Assembly (NCBI GenBank): GCA_910579605.1
Contig: CAJTUG010000026.1
Span: 6,587-18,755, forward strand
Source of the DNA: an uncultured Muribaculaceae bacterium
GTDB lineage: Bacteria; Bacteroidota; Bacteroidia; Bacteroidales; Muribaculaceae
Direction of reading: 5' to 3'
DNA: 12,169 nt
Notes under the pieces: model-generated
Seen by the model: only the letters and a program-made list of their open reading frames with translations
What the model was told of the DNA's origin: nothing
The model's database searches: none
Made by a program: the position numbers and the translations under genes
Shown here: one piece after another, positions 8,150 through 12,169 of the stretch
Layout: each line of letters begins with the position of its first letter
Position numbering within the stretch: position 1 is the stretch's first letter

Positions 8150-8828
8150 GCTTGTAAAGCCAATAAAAGCAGCATTATTTGACATGGATGGCATATTATA
8201 TGATTCCATGCCAAAACATGCACTTGCTTGGGGAATGATGTGCGATAGGGAAGGAATAAAATATGAACCCAACGAATTTTTTGCATACGAAGGCAGAACT
8301 GGAGCATCAACAATAGACATTTTATACCGCAGGATGTACGGTCGCAATGCTTCAGAGGAAGAACATAAACGCCTATACGGTTATAAGACAGAATATTTTG
8401 CATCAATGCCTGATGTTGACATAATGCCTGGAGCCCAAGAATCCGTATCTGCTGTACTGTCATATTCAGCATTACCTGTTCTGGTAACAGGTTCTGGACA
8501 AAATACGCTCTTAAAACGTCTGGATAATGATTTCCCTGCAGCGTTTCTGGCTGAATACCGTGTCACAGCACACGATGTCAGTTTTGGCAAACCTAATCCA
8601 GAGCCATTCCTTAGAGGCTTGGAAAAAGCCGGTGTGAAATGCACGGAAGCTGTTGGAATTGATAATGCTCCATTGGGAGTTGAGTCTTCATCGCGAGCAG
8701 GGATATTTACCATCGGTGTCAGAACTGGACCGCTCGCTCCCGGTAGCTTATTGGCCTCAGGTGCAGACATTGAAATAAATTCCATGCATGAGTGTGCCTT
8801 TTTACTCAGACATTTGTTAAATAGATAA
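8085..8828 (+). CDS. HAD-superfamily phosphatase, beta-phosphoglucomutase-like
   Basis: The 247-residue product has the HAD motifs in order: motif I FDMDG (nucleophile Asp33, acid/base Asp35), motif II Thr135 in VLVTGSG, motif III Lys169 in FGKPNP, and motif IV around Asp193 in VGIDNAPLG. A helical cap lies between motifs I and II (about 45-115), as in the phosphoglucomutase/phosphoglycolate-phosphatase subfamily. In motif IV the first of the usual two acids is replaced by Ile192, so metal binding may rest on Asp193 alone. It should hydrolyse a small phosphate ester in the cytoplasm; the substrate cannot be read from sequence. The start at ATG 8085 gives a 65-base overlap with the AsmA-like gene. 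I keep it because about 30 residues before motif I is usual for Bacteroidales relatives and the next ATG lies inside motif I. Confidence 0.85.
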   Translation: MTALEALLTEALEKYHTRSGNRLVKPIKAALFDMDGILYDSMPKHALAWGMMCDREGIKYEPNEFFAYEGRTGASTIDILYRRMYGRNASEEEHKRLYGYKTEYFASMPDVDIMPGAQESVSAVLSYSALPVLVTGSGQNTLLKRLDNDFPAAFLAEYRVTAHDVSFGKPNPEPFLRGLEKAGVKCTEAVGIDNAPLGVESSSRAGIFTIGVRTGPLAPGSLLASGADIEINSMHECAFLLRHLLNR

Positions 8829-8903
8829 ATGTTTGTTTAGAGAACTAAGCTCTCTATAATCACTCACAATAATACACATAACAAAAAAGCACATCTTAAT
8901 AAT

Positions 8904-9977
8904 ATGGAGCAAAAATTAATTTTCACCAATTTGGTAGGCACAGCTATCGACGATCTTGTATCTTCTATGGGCAACCCTCACACGGTTGTTATCAGCGATG
9001 TCAATACGTCCAATTTTGTAATGCCATACCTCAAAAACGATTCAAAGGTTGTAGCTAATTCAACAGAAATCGTCATGAAAGCTGGCGACTCCAATAAATC
9101 GCTTGATGAACTTACAATAATCTGGAAGAAACTTATATCCGCCGGAGCAACCCGTTCAAGCGTTATAATAAACATTGGCGGAGGAGTAGTAAGTGATATT
9201 GGCGGTTTTGCCGCATCAACATTTAAACGCGGAATGAAATTTATCAATGTTCCCACTACCCTTCTTGGAGCTGTAGATGCTTCTGTAGGAGGTAAAACAG
9301 GGATAAATTTCAATGGATTCAAAAACCAATTAGGAACTTTCAGCGAACCTGAAGCTGCTATTATTTCAACCTGCTATCTCAATACTCTGCCTCAACAGGA
9401 ATTATTATCAGGCTATGCGGAAATGCTCAAACACGGATTGTTGGAAAACGATGAAATATTCGGTAAATTATTGTCTTACAGCCTTGTCTATCCTTTGTTT
9501 GATTCTGAACGCCTACTCCCTATGCTTGAAGACAGTGTAATGGTTAAACAAAAAGTGGTGCTATCCGATCCCACCGAAAAAGGATTCCGAAAAGTTCTTA
9601 ATTTCGGGCATACAATAGGTCATGCATTTGAAAGTTTCGCCATGGCACATCAGAGTCCTATCGCTCATGGATATGCCGTTGCCTGGGGACTTATAGGTGA
9701 ATTGGTATTATCACACATGTTATTGGACTTTCCATCGGAAAAACTCCATAAATTTGCACAATATGTAAAAACTAATTATGGCGCTTTCGCCATATCTTGC
9801 GACGATTACCCTTCTCTAATAGAAGCAATGCGACAAGATAAAAAGAACGAAAGTGTCGACAAAATTAATTTTACTTTGCTTCATAATGTTGGAGAACCGG
9901 AAATAAACCAAACTGCCACTCCAGAGCAAATAGGGGCAGCTTTAGATATCTACAGGGATCTTATGGGCCTTGCTTGA
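8904..9977 (+). CDS. aroB: 3-dehydroquinate synthase (shikimate pathway)
   Basis: The product converts DAHP to 3-dehydroquinate in the cytoplasm, the second step to chorismate and aromatic amino acids, using NAD+ and a divalent metal. The 357-residue length is normal for a bacterial AroB. The dinucleotide-binding signature GGGVVSDIGGF is at 92-102, followed by RGMKFINVPTTLLGAVDASVG and GGKTGIN (about 109-135). The metal ligands are all present: Glu173 in YAEMLKHG, His236 in NFGHTIGHAFES and His255 in AHGYAV. No residue of the active site looks lost. It follows the HAD gene after 75 bases with no good promoter box in the gap, so it may be read through from the envelope operon or use a weak promoter of its own. 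The ATG at 8904 gives a standard N-terminus. Confidence 0.96.
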   Translation: MEQKLIFTNLVGTAIDDLVSSMGNPHTVVISDVNTSNFVMPYLKNDSKVVANSTEIVMKAGDSNKSLDELTIIWKKLISAGATRSSVIINIGGGVVSDIGGFAASTFKRGMKFINVPTTLLGAVDASVGGKTGINFNGFKNQLGTFSEPEAAIISTCYLNTLPQQELLSGYAEMLKHGLLENDEIFGKLLSYSLVYPLFDSERLLPMLEDSVMVKQKVVLSDPTEKGFRKVLNFGHTIGHAFESFAMAHQSPIAHGYAVAWGLIGELVLSHMLLDFPSEKLHKFAQYVKTNYGAFAISCDDYPSLIEAMRQDKKNESVDKINFTLLHNVGEPEINQTATPEQIGAALDIYRDLMGLA

Positions 9978-9978
9978 T

Positions 9979-10009
9979 TTTGACTATTGCAGATATTTTA
10001 CTATATTTG
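9979..10009 (+). promoter_or_regulatory. Promoter of the ECF sigma operon
   Basis: TTTG at 9979-9982 and TATATTTG at 10002-10009 are 19 bases apart, an excellent match to the housekeeping Bacteroidota promoter. Transcription should start near 10015, only about 14 bases before the ATG at 10029. The -35-side element lies immediately after the aroB stop (9975-9977). Because the promoter has the housekeeping pattern, the sigma gene probably has basal transcription that does not depend on its own product. Confidence 0.75.
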
Positions 10010-10028
10010 CAACAAAATCATACCAAGC

Positions 10029-10583
10029 ATGGCGCTCCCTGCAGAAAATAAAGAATTAGACGCCCGTCTCCAAAATCCAGAGACGGTGCGTCAAGCTTTT
10101 GCAGAGTTGGTGCATATATACACCCAACCATTGTATTGGCAAATCAGAAGGATGGTTTCATCTCACGAAGACGCAAACGATTTGCTACAAAACACCTTTT
10201 TAAAAGCATGGAACTCTATAGAAAATTTCAGAGGAGATGCCAAGTTGTCTACATGGTTATATAAAATAGCCATAAATGAAAGTCTTACGTTTTTGGAAAA
10301 AGAACGGCGAAAGCAATCCATTGAATTGGATGATTCCGACAACGGCATGACCAATCAGGTAATGGCAGACGAAGAAATAGACGGAGAACAATTGGCTGCG
10401 AAACTAAATGCTGCGGTAGCAGACTTACCGGAAAAGCAACGTCTTGTCTTCAATATGAAATATTTTGAAGATATGAAATATGAAGATATGAGCCAGATAT
10501 TAGGAACAAGTGTGGGAGCATTAAAAGCATCATACCATCTCGCCGTGAAAAAAATTGAGAATTATTTTTCCGAACACGACTAA
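10029..10583 (+). CDS. ECF (group 4) RNA polymerase sigma factor
   Basis: The 184-residue product has the two-domain ECF layout. Sigma region 2 spans about 22-90: the region 2.2 core-binding helix DANDLLQNTFLKAW (48-61), then the -10 recognition part STWLYKIAINESL (74-86). Region 4, with the -35-binding helix-turn-helix, spans about 133-176 (LPEKQRLVFNMKYFEDMKY, SQILGTSVGALKASYHLAVKKI). An acidic linker (about 99-120) joins them. The frame is open from TTG 9987, which lies between the promoter boxes, so I chose ATG 10029. It is followed at 47 bases by a single-pass membrane protein and then a Spy-like periplasmic protein, the usual context of an envelope-responsive ECF factor. The signal and the regulon cannot be read from this window. 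Confidence 0.93.
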   Translation: MALPAENKELDARLQNPETVRQAFAELVHIYTQPLYWQIRRMVSSHEDANDLLQNTFLKAWNSIENFRGDAKLSTWLYKIAINESLTFLEKERRKQSIELDDSDNGMTNQVMADEEIDGEQLAAKLNAAVADLPEKQRLVFNMKYFEDMKYEDMSQILGTSVGALKASYHLAVKKIENYFSEHD

Positions 10584-10630
10584 ACTTTTGTCAAGGAATA
10601 GAGTCTAAAAATAAGAATAACTGAACGACA

Positions 10631-11107
10631 ATGGCAAAAAAAACATTAAATATCCTTGAACATGCCAAGCAGGCAGGTCTTGCCCGCCCGGATGCCGGAT
10701 TGTCTGTTCCCGAAGGTTACTTTGAAGACTTTGAGACGAAGATGATTTCTTCTCTTCCTTACCGCGAAGAAGCGGAATCTTCCGAAATCATTGAGGACAA
10801 ACGTAGTTTCTGGTCAACTATACGCCCATATGTCTACATGGCTGCAATGTTTGCAGGTGTATGGTTAATGCTCCAAATGTTTTCCATGATAGCTAATCCA
10901 GGGAAATTACAACCCATGGATAGCAATCCCATATTGGCAGAAGCACTCGGCAACGAGGATTTCGTTTTTGAATATTTCTACGACGACTACTCTACAGAAG
11001 ATTTGGTAGATGAATTCTTAGAAACCACAGATGAAGGCGATTGCACGGAGTATTTCAAGGATTTCAATTATGAGAATATAAACGAAAAAAGCGCCATCCT
11101 CCCATAG
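10631..11107 (+). CDS. Single-pass membrane protein, candidate anti-sigma factor
   Basis: The 158-residue product has a cytoplasmic N-terminal part (1-63), one membrane helix (about 64-88, from RPYVYMAAMFAGVW to QMFSMIA) and an outside tail (89-158). The N-terminal part includes VPEGYFEDFETKMIS (26-40), a short motif I associate with proteins encoded next to Bacteroidota ECF sigma factors. It has no zinc-binding HxxxCxxC anti-sigma motif. The tail is strikingly acidic: about 15 of 38 residues between 108 and 145 are Asp or Glu. Position directly after the sigma gene, topology and size all suit an anti-sigma factor that holds the sigma factor at the membrane, but this is inference and no family domain is recognised with certainty. 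Confidence 0.65.
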   Translation: MAKKTLNILEHAKQAGLARPDAGLSVPEGYFEDFETKMISSLPYREEAESSEIIEDKRSFWSTIRPYVYMAAMFAGVWLMLQMFSMIANPGKLQPMDSNPILAEALGNEDFVFEYFYDDYSTEDLVDEFLETTDEGDCTEYFKDFNYENINEKSAILP

Positions 11108-11122
11108 TAAAAGATTATACTC

Positions 11123-11608
11123 ATGAGAACAATTTTCTTTTTTGGCATCTTCATAACTTTTGCAAGTGGAATGTTAAATTTCACTGTATCGGCACAGCAA
11201 ACTGAAGAGGCCAAAGCTCGTTATATAAGTGAAGTAAAGGCTTATAAACATGATTTTTTAAGCCGAGATTTAGAACTGTCTCACGAGCAACAGAAAGAGT
11301 TTTTCTCTCTTTATGATGAACTTGAAGACGCAATACTTAAATTGAATAACGAAACCAGAGAATTAGAACAAGAGGTAAGTTCTGACTTGGAGGCTACCGA
11401 CACCGAAATAGAAGCGGCCACATCTGCTATTTTCAACCAAAAGTTTAAGGAAGGTCAACTTGAGTTGGAATATTACGGGAAATTTAAAGAGGTTCTTTCT
11501 CCCAAACAATTGCTAAAACTCAAAAGTTCTGAAAGAAAATTCAATCAGACACTCATGAAACATCACCGACGAGCAATGTCTAACAGGCGAAATGCCTCAA
11601 AACAATAA
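11123..11608 (+). CDS. Secreted Spy/CpxP-like LTxxQ-family protein
   Basis: The 161-residue product has a signal peptide (1-24, ending VSA before QQT) and an all-helical, highly charged mature part. Two copies of the LTxxQ-type signature are present: Leu52-Ser-His-Glu-Gln56 and Leu125-Ser-Pro-Lys-Gln129, spaced as in the CpxP/Spy/ZraP/CnrX group of periplasmic helical-hairpin proteins. Those proteins act as envelope chaperones or as sensors of misfolded protein or metal. The C-terminus (residues 146-160, KHHRRAMSNRRNASK) is strongly basic and His-containing. It starts 15 bases after the candidate anti-sigma gene and is very likely co-transcribed with it. It could be the sensor of the sigma circuit (as CnrX is in CnrYXH) or one of its effector products. 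Confidence 0.75.
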   Translation: MRTIFFFGIFITFASGMLNFTVSAQQTEEAKARYISEVKAYKHDFLSRDLELSHEQQKEFFSLYDELEDAILKLNNETRELEQEVSSDLEATDTEIEAATSAIFNQKFKEGQLELEYYGKFKEVLSPKQLLKLKSSERKFNQTLMKHHRRAMSNRRNASKQ

Positions 11609-11611
11609 TTG

Positions 11612-12169
11612 ATGCCTCTTAGGACACCATCAGAAATATTAGCCGAAGCCACAAAAAGCGGGCAGGCCAAATATAATAAAACAACTCGTAATAATTTTGG
11701 CCTTTTGGCCATGGGAAGTGTTCTTGCCGGAGCTTACATAGCTTTGGGTGGAGCGCTTTCAATAATTATAGGCTTCGGATTTCCTGAGTTTACAGCGTCT
11801 AATCCAGGCCTTCAAAGACTCCTTAGCGGTTTGGTATTCCCATTAGGACTTATGCTTGTAGTTGTCTTAGGCGCGGATCTTTTTACAGGAAATAACGCTT
11901 TACTCATTCCAAGCACGCTCCAACGAAATTCAAAGGCTTCGAAAGTCCTCTTGAATTGGTTTTTTGTGTGGTTAGGGAACTTTGCGGGAGCTTTGCTCGT
12001 TGCATATTTCTTGGTATATTTAACAGGAATATTTGCCGCTCCACCATATTCCGAAGCGGTTGCCAAGATAGCTCAAGGGAAGATGCAATCATCGTTTTCC
12101 GTAATATTTCTAAAAGGGATAGGAGCAAACTGGTGTGTTTGTCTTGCTATTTGGTTAGCATTGTCGGGG
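11612..12169 (+). CDS. Formate/nitrite transporter (FNT) family channel, cut by the right edge
   Basis: From ATG 11612 the frame stays open for 186 codons to the window edge. Four hydrophobic segments are visible (about residues 29-54, 67-92, 108-138 and 164-186), with the FNT landmarks DLFTGNN (about residues 89-95) and GANWCVCLAIWLA (about 172-184), equivalent to the NxxVCLAVW segment of FocA/NirC. The family forms pentameric inner-membrane channels for formate, nitrite or hydrosulfide. The later segment with the pore histidine lies beyond the edge, so substrate group cannot be judged. Only 3 bases separate it from the Spy-like gene, so it is probably in the same transcript as the sigma module. 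The sequence visible is intact; the truncation is only that of the window. Confidence 0.88.
   Translation, partial: MPLRTPSEILAEATKSGQAKYNKTTRNNFGLLAMGSVLAGAYIALGGALSIIIGFGFPEFTASNPGLQRLLSGLVFPLGLMLVVVLGADLFTGNNALLIPSTLQRNSKASKVLLNWFFVWLGNFAGALLVAYFLVYLTGIFAAPPYSEAVAKIAQGKMQSSFSVIFLKGIGANWCVCLAIWLALSG

Noticed and set aside
7906..8472. Minus-strand open frame of 188 codons across the AsmA-HAD junction
   Set aside because: It is antisense to the conserved end of one gene and the HAD motif I region of the next; its sequence resembles no protein family.
8838..8856. Inverted repeat TAGAGA / TCTCTA with a 7-base loop in the HAD-aroB gap, as a terminator
   Set aside because: The stem is only 6 base pairs and AT-rich, and no T-run follows, so it is not a credible intrinsic terminator.
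8832..8862. TTTG at 8832 with TATAATCA 19 bases later as an aroB promoter
   Set aside because: The -7 part matches only the TA of TAnnTTTG, so the support is too weak to list as a feature.
9987..10028. TTG at 9987 as the start of the sigma factor
   Set aside because: It falls between the two promoter elements, so it would not be on the transcript; ATG 10029 gives a normal ECF N-terminus.

Overview
The window reads as chromosome of a Bacteroidota bacterium, most likely order Bacteroidales. The evidence is three promoters with the Bacteroidota pattern (TTTG or TTG, about 19-22 bases, then TAnnTTTG), starts without purine-rich Shine-Dalgarno sequences, AT-rich DNA, and a protein set typical of the group (PorT-like beta-barrel, DUF5715-like lipoprotein, very large AsmA-like protein, ECF sigma factor). 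It looks like core envelope and housekeeping DNA. I see no mobile element, CRISPR array, rRNA, tRNA or recognisable riboswitch.

Layout. At the left edge (1-54, minus) is the probable first 18 codons of a divergent gene. Next, on plus, is a secreted two-lobed aspartic protease of the retropepsin/pepsin kind (208-1695) with its own promoter. A second promoter (about 1723-1756) starts a tightly packed envelope operon: a secreted LysM plus periplasmic-binding-fold protein (1822-3261), a PorT-like outer-membrane barrel (3258-3941), a lipoprotein resembling M15 D,D-peptidases (3941-4687), a 1152-residue AsmA-like protein (4691-8149) and a HAD phosphatase (8085-8828). Genes in this run overlap by 4, 1 and 65 bases or are 3 bases apart, so they are probably co-transcribed and translationally coupled. 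The 3-dehydroquinate synthase gene aroB follows after 75 bases (8904-9977).

A third strong promoter (9979-10009) drives the right-hand module: an ECF sigma factor (10029-10583), a single-pass membrane protein that is a likely anti-sigma partner (10631-11107), a small secreted Spy/CpxP-like protein with two LSxxQ motifs (11123-11608) and, only 3 bases later, a formate/nitrite transporter family gene cut by the right edge (11612-12169).

How the genes may work together. The first operon points to cell-envelope upkeep: peptidoglycan binding or trimming, an outer-membrane barrel, and lipid traffic between membranes. The second has the architecture of an envelope-stress circuit (sigma factor, membrane tether, periplasmic sensor or chaperone) with an anion channel attached. 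That circuit and the LysM/M15-like pair are the most interesting parts. Both readings are inferences from domain content and order. No wholly new system is demonstrated. All real genes except the left-edge fragment are on the plus strand, and every gene-free stretch between features is shorter than 300 bases.
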